In this document: piece by piece, positions 46,701 through 58,070 of the stretch
Numbering within the stretch: the stretch's first letter is position 1
Layout of the letters: each line of letters starts with the position of its first letter
NCBI RefSeq assembly: GCF_040183065.1
Contig: NC_091132.1
Span: 157,206,102 to 157,270,101 of the forward strand
Direction: 5' to 3'
Length of the DNA: 64,000 nt
Source: Periplaneta americana
Lineage: Eukaryota > Arthropoda > Insecta > Blattodea > Blattidae
Notes under the pieces: model-generated
The model's database searches: none
Told to the model about the DNA's origin: nothing
Seen by the model: only the letters and a program-made list of their open reading frames with translations
Program-made: the position numbers and the translations under genes

Positions 46701-46803
46701 CTCAGGTTCACGTTTCAATACAACGGACGATATTGGCACGGGATCTTCCTCAAATTTCACCTCAGATGTGAAGGCATGTCCCTGGCCCACATATTCCTCG
46801 GAG
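46701..46803 (-). pseudogene. Orphan, partly decayed type-2 zinc-finger exon
   Basis: From the donor GTGAGT (46695-46700) the exon reads back as ...SEVKFEEDPVPISSVVLKREPE, with EEYVGQGHAFT before it. Psi-K-x-E sites VKFE and LKRE remain. The 5' part (ERNFLD...TGIK) and its acceptor are unrecognisable. No linker or finger exon is found below it before copy A, so this unit is a remnant. Confidence 0.7.
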
Positions 46804-46902
46804 TAATAAGACATCATTTCGTAGGTCTATGTCTGACGGTCGTTAAATTGTTTCCTGCACTACCTCCATTATATTATACGGTCAGGTCACGGCTGACTAA
46901 AT

Positions 46903-47991
46903 CCCTTTCCAAATCATTTTCATTTATTGCATCTAATGAAATTAAAACGGTACAAAAATCTTCATAAAACGTGTCAACATCAATATTGAGATGAAGATCA
47001 TTAGGACCAATCAGATGCCAGAAGGAGAACCTACGACCTATACAGATGCCTCAAACTAGGAAGCTGCCTGGAGAGGGGAAGTAGTAGAGCTAATGGAGGG
47101 GGCCCACCTAGACTCCGATACCCAGGTATAGTCATATATCTGAAAAGTTGACCTCTTGACAATGTATTCAAGATGTACCCTCCCTATGCAGCCTTCTCAA
47201 CTGTTATTAGAACTGAGCTGTACCGTTCTAGTCCACAGTGCACAGCAGTAGGCGGACAGTGGTAGGGGAGAAGTGCTGTATGCGCCTGCGCGAACGAGAC
47301 AGCTTGCTAGTTTGAGGCATCTGTACTTAGGAACGAGAAACCAGGTCGTCCCCCGAAATGAGTGAAGTTTTCAAACACAAAACAGGCCTTTTTCTAAAAT
47401 TGGGAATTCAAAATCATACATTTACAAGTTGTAGGCTAGGTGTGTAATATTATGTGACAGGTCAGGTTAAGTGTGTAGGGAAGGAGGCATGTTTGTACAG
47501 TCTTTCCATTTACATTATTTATTCAATCCATTATCGGTTTTTTTAAATATTTAAATGGCAAATATATATAAACATCTCAGAAATTTATATTTGCAGAAAT
47601 CACATACAGGACTTCAATTTCAAAACTTGACAGTCTCAATAACTAATTATTTAAATTGAAAAAAAAAAAAACACGCCAATATAGATATTGAGGGGGAAGT
47701 CACAAACCAGGCTTAATTGCATTTCAAATTTCACCCTACGTTCCAGCTGCCGACACTTTGAAATTTCAAATATCACAACTATAATTTTATGCTTATATCT
47801 GAAAGAGCGTTCAATTGTTTACACCTCATTCCTGGTATACGTTTTCCTTGCTCCTTCCTGAATAACTTCATTTTATAATCCATTTGTTTTTTCTACTTGG
47901 TCAATTTATGACGCTTTATCAAGTGTTACAGTTATCTAGCATCTGAGTAATATCAAACCAGGGTCCATGACCGAAAATTCTTGCTTGTCCT

Positions 47992-48060
<69 letters not shown>

Positions 48061-48196
48061 TGAAAGGAATATAATGTCATTAATAAATTCGTTATACTAA
48101 ACTTTAAATAGGTTTTCATAGTAATGTTAAGCTACTGTTGTGGAGCTGTTCTTAATAATAATCCGTGGCGCTACACCCCGTGAAGGGCCTAGATGA
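46903..48196. repeat. Left arm of a large inverted repeat
   Basis: It pairs with 50571-51580 on the opposite strand through GACACTTTGAAATTTC-like, AATGGATTGAATAAATAATG-like and TGTGTAATATTATGTGACAG-like blocks. Differences are an inserted fragment at about 46988-47357 and length changes in (AT)n and (CT)n at 47995-48057. A truncated SINE-A tail (47905-47985) is present in both arms, so it predates the inversion. Confidence 0.88.
47043..47323. mobile_element. 281-bp MITE with TA target duplication
   Basis: TIRs CAGATGCCTCAAACTAG and complement, extended to about 24 bases with one or two mismatches. TA flanks each side. The uninterrupted host sequence is present at 42240-42260 (CGACTTATACTTAGG), which proves the insertion point. 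TA plus CAG ends suggests Tc1/mariner-type mobilisation. Confidence 0.88.
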
Positions 48197-48571
48197 TAGA
48201 TTCAATGTGTTCTAATGTGTCACATTCGCCCCTATTATTATGTGAGAGGTGTTGGCGACACTGAAATTATCTTTATTCTCTCTCTCAAAGTACAGAACAT
48301 TTAGGAACTAAGGCGGTGTTCTTCATTCACGCAGGACAAATTTGGTATTCAAGTAAGAATATGTAATTGGGGCGAGTCGGGTAGTCATACATACAACTCT
48401 GAAAGTGAGCACATCCGATTTCCACTATTCCACACTAAAAATTCTACGCAATTTCTCCAAGGTAATTGACATTGGCAGTGATACAAGTGTGCAATATTCG
48501 TTTACAGTGGAGGGTGGATGCTCTATCTTGAATCTTTTAATCAGCAATATTCGCAGAAAACTAATAATACT
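48197..48571. other. Spacer of the inverted repeat, no gene
   Basis: The frame 48405-48629 runs into the LINE and is not a gene. Confidence 0.5.
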
Positions 48572-48871
48572 TACTTGCTGGCTTTTAAGGAATCCGGAGG
48601 TTCATTGCCGCCCTCATAATATATTATAAGCTCGCTATTGGTCCCTATCCTGAGCAAGATTAATCCAGTCTCTATTATATCCCACCTCCATCAAATCCAT
48701 TTTAATATTACATTCCCATCTACGTCTCAGCCTCCCTAAAGGTCTTTTTCCCCTCCAGCCTCCCCACTCTATATGTATTTCTGGATTCGCCCATACGTGC
48801 TACATGCCGTGCCCATTTCAAACGTCTGGATTTAATGTTCCTAATTATGTCAGGTGAAGAATACAATGCGT
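48572..48871 (-). pseudogene. RTE-like LINE, 300-bp 5'-truncated copy with 16-bp target duplication
   Basis: GAAAACTAATAATACT flanks it at 48556-48571 and 48872-48887. Only the C-terminal coding end and 3' UTR are present (SPDIIRNIKSRR and a broken GRPRRRW). Confidence 0.92.
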
Positions 48872-48887
48872 GAAAACTAATAATACT

Positions 48888-50349
48888 AAAAATCAACGAG
48901 CTAGATACTATAGAGAGGCTAAAGACTTCTGAAAGTTGAAGACAATTGAACATTGGTCCACCATATTTTGGTTAGTCAAAACAAAGGGGCGTGGCTCGGA
49001 TGTTGTAGGAAAAGACTGTGATGAAGTTAGTATTATTGTGAATTGAGTTACATATTAAGACTATGTTAATAAGAGAAAAGTAAAATACACACAAAACTTT
49101 ACGTTTTATAACAGCTGTAGGCCTATGTTTTTATTACTGTCACTAAATATAGCCCAGATATTAAATGACAAGCTATACTCAATGCAACCAAAGCAAAGCA
49201 CCTAAACACGGATGAATGTATTCGGCAGAAGAAAAATAAATAATTTTTTGACTTCGTCACAAATTTAATGACCTTACAGTTAATCTAACCTAATATGAAA
49301 TCATGTAATTCAGTGCTCACCAGGTGATTTCAAGAGAGACGACATATGTAACTAATAGGAGTAAAATATCGGAAAGGTAGTGGCGAAAATTAAAAAAAAA
49401 AAATCCAATAATTAAGTTATTGAGAAAAATTCATTTAAAATTGGAATTAACACAGACAACTTTTGAAAACTGCAATTATTAAAACTACAAATAACCTCTT
49501 AGCATGCAACATAATAATTAAAGAATGACACTAATAGAAAGTTACTCGTGATCATAACTCACCACATTTATTAAAACGATAAGATACATACGATTAACAT
49601 GTTATCAGAAACAACAGGAGCCACAGCTAGCTACACTTCTTTTCGCGTGATGGAGACATCGTGTAGTCTAATATAATTTGAAACAAATATTGATCTCACA
49701 CGTGTCTCGCAACTAAGCAGAGGCTTTTTTAGAATAAAACTGTTCTTACATTATTTTGAACAATAATGACAAATTGTGTGTGATGCAAGTGCTAACTATC
49801 CCCTGTGTTAACAAAAAGTGCCCTACGCATTAATAAAAATAAAATTGGAGTAGGCCCTATAAACACAATAAATACTAAACTCTTGATGGTACAAACTTAT
49901 TAATACAGATATTTCGCTTATGCTCAGTCCGTCTTGTCTTATAATTCTCTGGGGCAATGGTACTTGTATTGAGAGGGGTTAATTATCCAGCAACGAATAT
50001 TATGATTTACGGTACATTTCATTTAAATCGGAGGGAATGAGACATTTTTGGAAATTTTAAAGTCTTAATTATTACTCTTTCATTTATAAATCAGCTTTTT
50101 ATAAAACCTATAGCGAAATGTTTAAATTAAATATATAATTTATTTTATTTACCTGGCAGAGTTAAGGCCTGCTCTTCCACTGACCCAAGTCTACAATTAA
50201 TACAAATGAATAATAATAACAATAATAATAATAATAATAATAATAAAAATATGTTGTGAAATATTATTATTGAAAGTGTATCATACAAGCATATGAAATA
50301 AAGTATTCATTGGAAACTACGGGACACATTATTCAAAGAGGCAGTGTAC
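48888..50349. other. Spacer of the inverted repeat, no gene; (AAT)n at 50215-50247
   Basis: AT-rich sequence without coding motif. Confidence 0.5.
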
Positions 50350-50615
50350 CTTCGATAAGGACTCCTTGCGGAGGCTGGTGGTACTATAGACTGCCATGTT
50401 TTGTAGGGAACGATCCATAGTACTGTTGGCCTCCGCAGGGAGCGCTTATCAGAGATCTTTAGCCTCTCTAGGGGGGGATCATCGTGCTAACCACACAATA
50501 CCTCAATTCTGGTTGGATGATCGTCCACCTCTGCTTCGGCGTGTGGGGGTGAGGCCAGCAGCCGGCTGGTCGGTCTAGGCCCTTCACGGGCTGTAGCGCC
50601 ACGGATTATTATTAA
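50350..50615 (-). mobile_element. SINE-like family E with a 78-bp hairpin
   Basis: Minus strand begins GTGGCGCTACAGCCCGTGAA, then GACCAGCCGGCTGCTGGCC and GGTGGACGATCATCCAACC. At 50365-50443 a palindrome pairs GCGGAGGCTGGTGGTACTAT with ATAGTACTGTTGGCCTCCGC. Only the first 35 bases are shared with the left arm at 48166-48196. Confidence 0.6.
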
Positions 50616-50726
50616 GAACAACTGCACAACAGTAGCTTAACATTACTGTGAAAACCTATTTAAAGTTTAGTATAACGAATTTATTAATGACATTATATTC
50701 CTTTCAGGATATATATATAAATATAA

Positions 50727-50757
<31 letters not shown>

Positions 50758-51580
50758 TATACAGACAGAGAGAGAGAGAAAAGGCAAGCAAGAATTTTCG
50801 GTCATGGACCCTGGTTTCATCTCGCTATCATTATCACTTTGATATTACTCAGATGCTAGATAACTGTAACACTTGATAAAGCATCATAAATTGACCAAGT
50901 AGAAAAAAACAAATGGATTATAAAAAAATGAAGTTATTCAGGAAGGAGCAAGGAAAACGTATACCAGGAATGAGGTGTAAACAATTGAATGCTCTTTCAT
51001 ATATAAGTATAAAATTATAGGTGTGATATTTGAAATTTGAAAGTGTCGGCAGCTGGAGTGTAGGGTGAAATTTGAAATGGAATTAAGCCTGGTTTGTGAC
51101 TTCCCCGTCAATATCTAAATTGACGTGTTTTTTTAATTCAATTTAAATAATTAGTTATTGAGACTGTCAAGTTTTGAAATTGAAGTCCTGTATGTGATTT
51201 CTGCAAATATAAATTTCTGAGATGTTTATATATCTTTGCCATTTAAAGATTAAAAAAAAAAACCGATAATGGATTGAATAAATAATGTAAATGGAAAAAC
51301 TGTACAAACGTGCCTCCTTCCCTACACACTTAACCTCACCTGTCACATAATATTACACACCTAGCCTACAACTTGTAAATGTAAGATTTTGAATTCCCAA
51401 TTTTAGAAAAAGGCCTGTTTTGTGTTTGAAAAATTCACTCATTTCGAGGGACCTTGAAAGATCTAATGATCTTCATCTCAATATTGATGTTGACACGTTT
51501 TATGAAGATTTTTGTACGGTTAAAATTTCATTAGATGCTATAAATGAAAGTGATTTGGAAAGGAAATTGTCGTCTTTATT
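50571..51580. repeat. Right arm of the large inverted repeat
   Basis: Complement of 46903-48196. The two arms enclose about 2.4 kb. Confidence 0.88.
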
Positions 51581-51638
51581 TCATAAAAACTTCAGAATAA
51601 AAGTAGGCAATATTTTATTCTTTGAAAATCTAATTTAA
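51420..51638 (+). pseudogene. Unidentified reading frame conserved in both arms of the inverted repeat
   Basis: The frame reads DLHLNIDVDTFYEDFCTV then KISLDAINESDLERKLSS. In the left arm the complementary strand keeps the same frame with mostly conservative changes (SLDAINENDLERDL) before it diverges at about 46903. Conservation of frame in both copies suggests a true coding segment of a repeated element or of a host gene. I do not recognise the family. Confidence 0.35.
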
Positions 51639-52925
51639 TTGATAATACGAGAACTGTTAAAATAAGGTTATATAAAAATTAAGAACATTTATTAATCGTT
51701 AACTTCAGGAATCTGTGCAAGTAAACGAAGAGTAATATGGAATAATTCGGCTCTATGAACATTCTCCACGTCCCAACAATTTCAAACTAATTATTACAGG
51801 GTTGAAATATATGCGAGAAATAAATCGATCTAAATAAAGCTTTACAAAATAAAAAGAGAACTATCACCACATCGATAGGGAGATCATAGGTTTCTTTAAA
51901 AAAATATTGTGCGAAACGTTTACTGACGTCTTACTAGGAAACTAATAATTGCTGTCTAATGTCGAAGATAATGCAGTTAAGAATGATTTGTCACATTGGC
52001 ACATTTGAGTACAATGGACGGTTTTCGTGTACATGAAAGAAAAAAAATCGTAAGTTTGATGTTTGCCTGGCATGACAAGACTTGTCAAACAGGATCACTT
52101 CAAGAGTTTAAATAGTATATAATGTACCAAGTGACAAAAACGTTGATTTCTTATTTTGTCTTAAAATGTGCTGAGATAACCGTTATGTAAATACAGAACG
52201 GCGAAATAAAACGCGACCTGAAAGTAATTCCAAATCGTAGGCTATCCAAAGACATAGCTAGGAACATCACTGTTTCCAGATATAATGGACTAAGGCTTGT
52301 TAGCTAGCAATGCTTTCATTGAATGTATCTTAGTTTTTGTAAACATTACACCTTTTTTGTATCATTATATTGCTACAACATAAATTTCGTTCAAATTTGA
52401 AATAACAATCGAAAGTGAATAAGGTACTATACCGTAATAGTTCCGTTTAATACAGAAAATTGTACATTTAACAGATTTGTCAAATAGTTAATAAAGTTGA
52501 AGGTATGTAATCAAAATGTATAAAAAATAGGATGTTATTGTTCTCATGATTAAGGGTTTTATTAATGAATGTGACCAGGAAGACCTACAGATCTCTTTCA
52601 TGAGCCGTAACCGAATTTTGCACAAAACGAAAATCATAATATTAAGTGAAACTGTCAGGTACAATTAGATCTAATATAAGTAATTATTGTTTCATGAAAA
52701 CTTGACCATATGTATGTTGCAAGTATCTAACTCATCTGAGATCTGTGACTTTAAAAGTGCTTCTCAAGACACTCTTGCAACAACTAAACTTCAGATCTCG
52801 AGAACTGAGTGCATAAGAATTACGACTGACAAGCCTGGAGTAGTGATGACTCGAACAACTTTACAGTGATCTTGAACAGTGGACCGAGAGTGGGTTTTTA
52901 AGCATGAAGCTGAATTTGAACAAAT
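51639..52925. repeat. Duplicate of the zinc-finger copy A 3' flank
   Basis: Partner of 31321-32215, in the same orientation and order. It marks the 3' end of a zinc-finger unit, presumably copy B, separated from its finger exon by the LINEs at 53305-55221. Confidence 0.7.
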
Positions 52926-53304
52926 TGCCTCACCTCTACAGCTTTTAATTGTATCAGTATTTCCATATTCATATTCATTAATTTTATTCCTCATTATACC
53001 TAGTACAGTATAGTTCACATAGCCCGTTATATTTCTTAGTCTTCTAGCACAAAGCCTCATATCACCCTGTTTAATATTTTATCACTTTTTCCACAATCAT
53101 AAAGAAGCTCTACAAATAAGATATAATACCATAAATACGTAACATAATGGTTACTTTATTACTTCAATAACATTTTGACAAGTACACTGCATGATTAAAA
53201 GAGTGTTTTATGATGCACAATAAACCATCAATGGAAACAATGTGCATAATTGAGCATTGGCGTTTTTCACGAGTACAAACCAATTAACATATACAAAGAT
53301 TGAT

Positions 53305-53930
53305 TCATTCATTCATTTAATGTTCTGCACAAGGACATGTCTTTCACTGCAAACCCAGCTTTCTCCAATCTTTTCGATTTACTGCCTTCCTCTTTGTCTC
53401 CTAATATAATCCCTATATCTTAATGTCTATTATTTGATACCTTCTTATGTCCCGAACTCTTCTCCTAATCACTTCCTTCCAGTTCATGTTTCAGTAGGCA
53501 GTTTGTTCTCAGCTAGTGACCCAACAAATTCCTTTTCCTCTTTCTGATCAATTTCAGCATCATTATTTCTGCACCCACTCTTTCCAACACAGATTCGTTT
53601 CTTATTCTGTTTGTCCACTTCACACGCTCCATCCTTCTCTACATCCACATTTCAAACTCTTCTATTCGCTCCTCTTCACCTCTTCGTAATGTCCATGTTT
53701 CCGCCTTATACAATGACACACCCCATACAAAACACTTCCCTAGTCCCTTCCTTAGTTGTTTTTTATGAGGTCTGCAGAAGATGCTCCCTTTTCTATCAAA
53801 ACCTTCCTTTGACATCGCTATTCTTCTTTCCACTTCCTGGCGGCAGCTCATGTTACTACTTATAGTACAGGTACACCGAAAGTATTTGAAGCTGTCCACT
53901 TGTCCTACTGACTAACTTAGAATTCGCATG
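53305..53930 (-). pseudogene. Third non-LTR family, 3' end with (AATG)n tail
   Basis: The frame 53639-53899 has FKYFRCTCTISSNMSCRQEV, KRGFDRKGSIFC-like text and KCFVWGVSLYKAETWTLRR, the region after the RT palm. The rest down to 53330 encodes RKRNW-type and EDWRKLG-type sequence in broken frames. The copy ends in AATGAATGAATGAATC at 53303-53320. Confidence 0.7.
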
Positions 53931-54003
53931 TTTACTTTCCTTACTTTTTTTCCTATGACCATGGTCCTAGTCTTATTTCTATTTATCCTCATCCCATACT
54001 AAT

Positions 54004-54894
54004 ATGATAAAACACTGCAGGTACCATATGTATGCTGACGACTTGCAAATTTATTTGCATTTCCACCCTGACGAGACTAGTGACGCAGTAAACAAAATAA
54101 ACGAAGACTTGAATTCGATTTCACTGTGGGGACACAAATTTGGATTAAGGTTAAATCCAGAGAAATCGCAAGCAATCGCAATGGGACATAATTGTCTACG
54201 AAGCACTCTTGATAGTAGTACTATACCACATACAATATTGAACGGGGTTATTGTTAAATACAATGAAACAGTTAAAAATCTTGGCATTTTTATGGATAGC
54301 GATCTAAATTGGAACACTCCAATAACACACATTTGCAAAAAAAATATTTTCTCAACTTCACTGCTTGTTCCATATGAAAGAATTTCTACCACTTAGTCTA
54401 AAAAAGAATCTTATTCAGATGCTTGTAATGCCCCATTTTGATTATTTCCATTCCTTGGTAACTAATTAGTTGAGAGACTACAACGTGTTCATAATGTGTG
54501 CATACGATTCATCTGCAATAGTCGTAAATTTGACCATATAACACTTTCCCTCCAGTTACTTCCATGGGTGTGTCTGAAGGAACGAAGAACAATACATTCA
54601 CTGTCTCTTCTGTTTAAAATCATGCATACTTCTACTCCGAATTATCTGTTATCGCGCTTTCAATTTCTTACAACTCTTCGAAACCGACATCAAACACTTC
54701 TTTCTATCCCTCATCATAGAACGTCTTTATACTCATCTTCCTATACTGTAGAAATACCTCACCTCTGGAATTAGTTACCTAATGACGTCAGGGACTGCCG
54801 GACTTTATCACAATTCAAAATTATATAGGAAAATTTTGTCTTAGTTAATGTTTTTAAGTATTGCTAGAAGTATTGATTTGTTTGTTTTTTTGTT

Positions 54895-54926
<32 letters not shown>

Positions 54927-55221
54927 TTTTAATCTAGATTAAAATTGCAAGTTTCTTGTTTATGTTAGTTAATTAGGATACAATTAATTATGATACTTAA
55001 TCACTCATTTAAGGTGTGTGTGACTGCAACCTGTGAATATTTTTGTGTGTCTTTACTTTGTTTATAGTGTTTTCTCTCTCTCTCTCTCTATTTCTTGTGT
55101 AGCTTTATTTAATATATAGTGCATTTTTTTCCTCTGTTTTTCTGTATTATTGTATTTGTATTCCTGGTGTTGTCCAAGAGAAGGCCCGATGGCCTTAACT
55201 ACACCAGAATAAATAAATACT
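54004..55221 (+). pseudogene. CR1/L2-like LINE, longer 3' copy
   Basis: The frame 54004-54396 begins MYADDLQIYLHFHPDETSDA, so the catalytic YADD is present. It continues SLWGHKFGLRLNPEKSQAIA and LGIFMDSDLNWNT and shifts at an A run near 54345. 54496-54774 carries the C-terminal part to EIPHLWN, where a TAG replaces the next codon. A T-rich run at 54890-54915 and GAAGGCCCGATGGCC precede an AATA tail. It is over 90 percent alike by eye to the copy at 13275-14428. Confidence 0.88.
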
Positions 55222-55634
55222 ACTGCTAACAGCTGTCATTTAGCTCCATTAGTATCGCTTCCTCCTCTGCTAACAATGCCATATCAGAAAATCGTATGCA
55301 CTTTATTCTCCTTCCTCCTGTTATCACTCTCATCATGTTCTGAAATCGGTTCCTCAAACACAGGTTAAACTTCTTCAAAATTTACGACACAGAATCTTTT
55401 AAGGATTCTATTTATTGGTTATCTGGTCAGATACATTCTGAGTTAATTAGACACGATGGATGAATATCATACAGTCTCCTAGATACAAAATATACGACGC
55501 GGAAATAGCTTTATGAGAGCAATAGACTGATTGTTTCTAGTTAACTGCGAATGCTCAATTTTCAATATACTGTATGTATTTCAACAGCATTTTCGTTCTC
55601 GTTGTAGTTTTCGTTCCCGGTTTATTGTGGACGA
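55222..55634. other. 3' region of zinc-finger copy B, no other feature
   Basis: No motif seen. Confidence 0.5.
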
Positions 55635-55955
55635 TGCCTAAAGCTTTTAGTTTACAGGACTGGGAAAAATATGTTCCACAGACATCGCATTACTAAATCT
55701 ATTCGTCTGACAAAATAAACACGTTTCAGAGATATCAGACTTCAAAGGCTTCTCGCCTATAAGTGTTAAACGCTATTTAGGCTACCCGACCGTGAAAAAC
55801 CTTTACCAGAATTGCATTACAAAGATTCTTTAAAAATAAACTTCTGTACATCAATAGTTACGCTATACTTACTAGCTAAACAAATTTGACTGTCATATGT
55901 AGAAGGTTTCTCGTCTGTGTGAAAAAATTCCTAACTCTTATAACTTTCGACTAAG
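55635..55955 (-). pseudogene. Fossil C2H2 fingers downstream of copy B
   Basis: Beyond the stop at 55960: HTDEKPS near 55895-55920, CNSGKGFSRSGSLNSV with two stops near 55770-55815, and CDVCGTYFSQSCKLKAL near 55640-55695. The last keeps both cysteines but lost its histidines. The ancestral array thus had at least three more fingers. Confidence 0.75.
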
Positions 55956-55959
55956 AGAA

Positions 55960-56797
55960 TCACTCAAAACCAACATCCCATTTTAAAGTCTCCTTGTCCT
56001 TGTGCTGGCGTTGATGGCCTCTTAAAGTAATCTTATGAGTGAACCTTTTACCACAAACGCCACACATGAAAGGTTTCTCGCCTGTATGCAGGCGTTCGTG
56101 AACTCTTAGAGCACTTGAATCTGAGAAACACATAAAACAAACATGACATATAAAAGGCTTCTCACCTGTGTGCCGGCGCAGATGTCTTTTTAGACCACCC
56201 AATAGCGTGAAATCCTTACAACAAACGTCACATTTGAAATGTTTCTGGCCAGAGTGTAGCAGTTCATGGTTTCTTAGGATACCCAAATCCGCGAAACACT
56301 TACCACAAACATTGCATTTAAAAGGTCTCTCGCCTGTGTGCCGGCGCAGATGGCTATTTAGATTACTGGAGGTCGAGTAACTCTTACCACAAACATCACA
56401 TTTGAAAGGTTTCAAGCCAGTATGCAGAAATATGTGTGCTCTCAGGTTGCCCAACTGCGCGAAACACTTACCACAAACATCACACTTGTAAGGTTTCTCG
56501 CCGGTATGGAGGCGTTGATGAATTTTTAGGCTTGTTGAGGTTGAAAAAAACTTACCACACACACCGCATTTGAAAGTTTTCTTGCTTACGTCCTTGGGTA
56601 AATGACTGTTCAGTTTCTCTCCATTTGAGAAATATATTTTAGGAAGTTCTAATTCCAACTGCACTTCACATTCTCGAGTCCGCACAGGTCTTTCCAAGGA
56701 ACTTGAATTCTTAACAATTTCACACACAGTCTCATTCTCGTCAAGTGCAAGACTGTCCAGATCTATTGATACATTTCTGTCATTCGTACCTGCAATC
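55960..56797 (-). CDS. Zinc-finger copy B, seven-finger C2H2 exon
   Basis: The exon begins at 56797 after TTTACTTCAG, phase 1, and completes an arginine codon with the linker exon (...FIER-IAGTNDRN...). About 80 residues of acidic and mixed sequence precede the fingers. There are seven C2H2 fingers with TGEKP-type linkers: CGVCGKFF, CDVCGKCF, CDVCGKSY, CNVCGKCF, CDVCCKDF, CHVCFMCF and CGVCGKRF, each with H-x3-H. Linkers vary at two places (HTGLKPFKC, HSGQKHFKC). An eighth finger begins TLKWDVGFE and stops, its first cysteine changed to tryptophan. The product is a predicted nuclear DNA-binding protein. The recognition-helix positions differ from finger to finger, so a specific long site is expected. 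This is the best-preserved gene in the window. Confidence 0.88.
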
Positions 56798-57200
56798 CTG
56801 AAGTAAATATACTATCAGTCTATAAAATATTTGCAAGAAATACACATTCAATTTATTCAATATTGAAATAAAACAAACCTATTTTCATGACAAACTACAT
56901 TACCATTAGAGATACAAGCTTGTAATTAATTAGGGTAATGTTGTATCAAAATGTTTCAACAATTTGGACTTCACCTGTACTATGAATTTTATAATGGATA
57001 ATGAGGGTTACAGTTAACATTCTGTGAAATACAGCGCAAAGTAGCTATTAATATTCAATTTATTTAAACTATTAGTAGTCAGTGGATAGCAAGAAGGACA
57101 TATTAATTGCTACTTTGCGCTGTATTTTACAAAAATTTTACTTTAAACATCGTTACCCAATTTTGACTCACACTACTTTTGCTTTGAAAGTCTCATTTGG
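56798..57200. other. Intron of copy B, no feature
   Basis: 56990-57135 contains an inverted pair (ACAGCGCAAAGTAGC / GCTACTTTGCGCTGT), a loose hairpin of about 80-base separation. Confidence 0.5.
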
Positions 57201-57370
57201 TGAAATGAGGCCGAGGATTCGCCATAGATTACCTTGCATTCACATTACGGTTGGGGGGAAAACCTCGGAAAAAACCCATCCGGGTAATCAGCCCAAGTGG
57301 GGATCAAACCTGCCCCCGAACGCAAATTCAGACTGGTAGGCCAGTGCCTTAACCGAATGAGCCACGCCGA
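57201..57370 (-). mobile_element. tRNA-derived SINE, family D
   Basis: Minus strand: GGCGTGGCTCATTCGGTTAA (A box), GGTTTGATCCCC (B box), then GGGCTGATTACCCGG, a GGTTTTCCCCCCAACC stretch and GGCGAATCCTCGGCC. A partial copy is at 40246-40345. Confidence 0.8.
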
Positions 57371-58061
57371 TAGCTAATCATTATTACAATATTTCAATAA
57401 GTAAATCATGTTTCTGTCTTAGTTGCCTGTCTTTTATAGAATTTTTCTATATTTATTACACCTTTTTTTAAAGCTGATAATTATTCTGCATGACGTATCT
57501 CAGGTACGTACTAATAACATAAACTACCTAATTTATATGATTGTGATTTCATCTACAAATACAAGTCCTTATTTACTGTAACACTTTTTATAACAGTTGT
57601 TTCGTGACAGCACTGCGCTAAATTCACTATGTGTGAGATATACTGGAGAGTAACAGAGTTAATGGCTTTATTGCTAAGAACTTTGCACAAGTTAGTAACA
57701 ACCCCAACATGTTTGTGAAAGTGAGACAGTAGGGCTAGGTCTACTCAGTGGAAGGGAAAAGAAATCAGAACCTGGTGAAACAACATTGCTCAAGAACCAT
57801 TGTATGTCTTATTGTAGTTCTAATTCTGGTGATGTGAAAGTGAAAGACTGGTGCCCTTAAGTAACCAGAATGCATAAATGAACTGACGAACGAAGAAACA
57901 AAGAAGGAAATAAATGAAAAAAAAAAAAACATAAAAATAAAATTAATGTTACACAGTGACTGTAAAGATGATGAGCGATTCAGAGAAAAATACATGCAAT
58001 GGACTCAAAATGGTAGTTCAATATTACCCTGACCTGCAATATGAGTGTGGAGGTCCATTCA
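57371..58061. other. Intron of copy B, no feature
   Basis: AT-rich; a poly(A) run at 57919. Confidence 0.5.
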
Positions 58062-58070
58062 TGCATGTAC

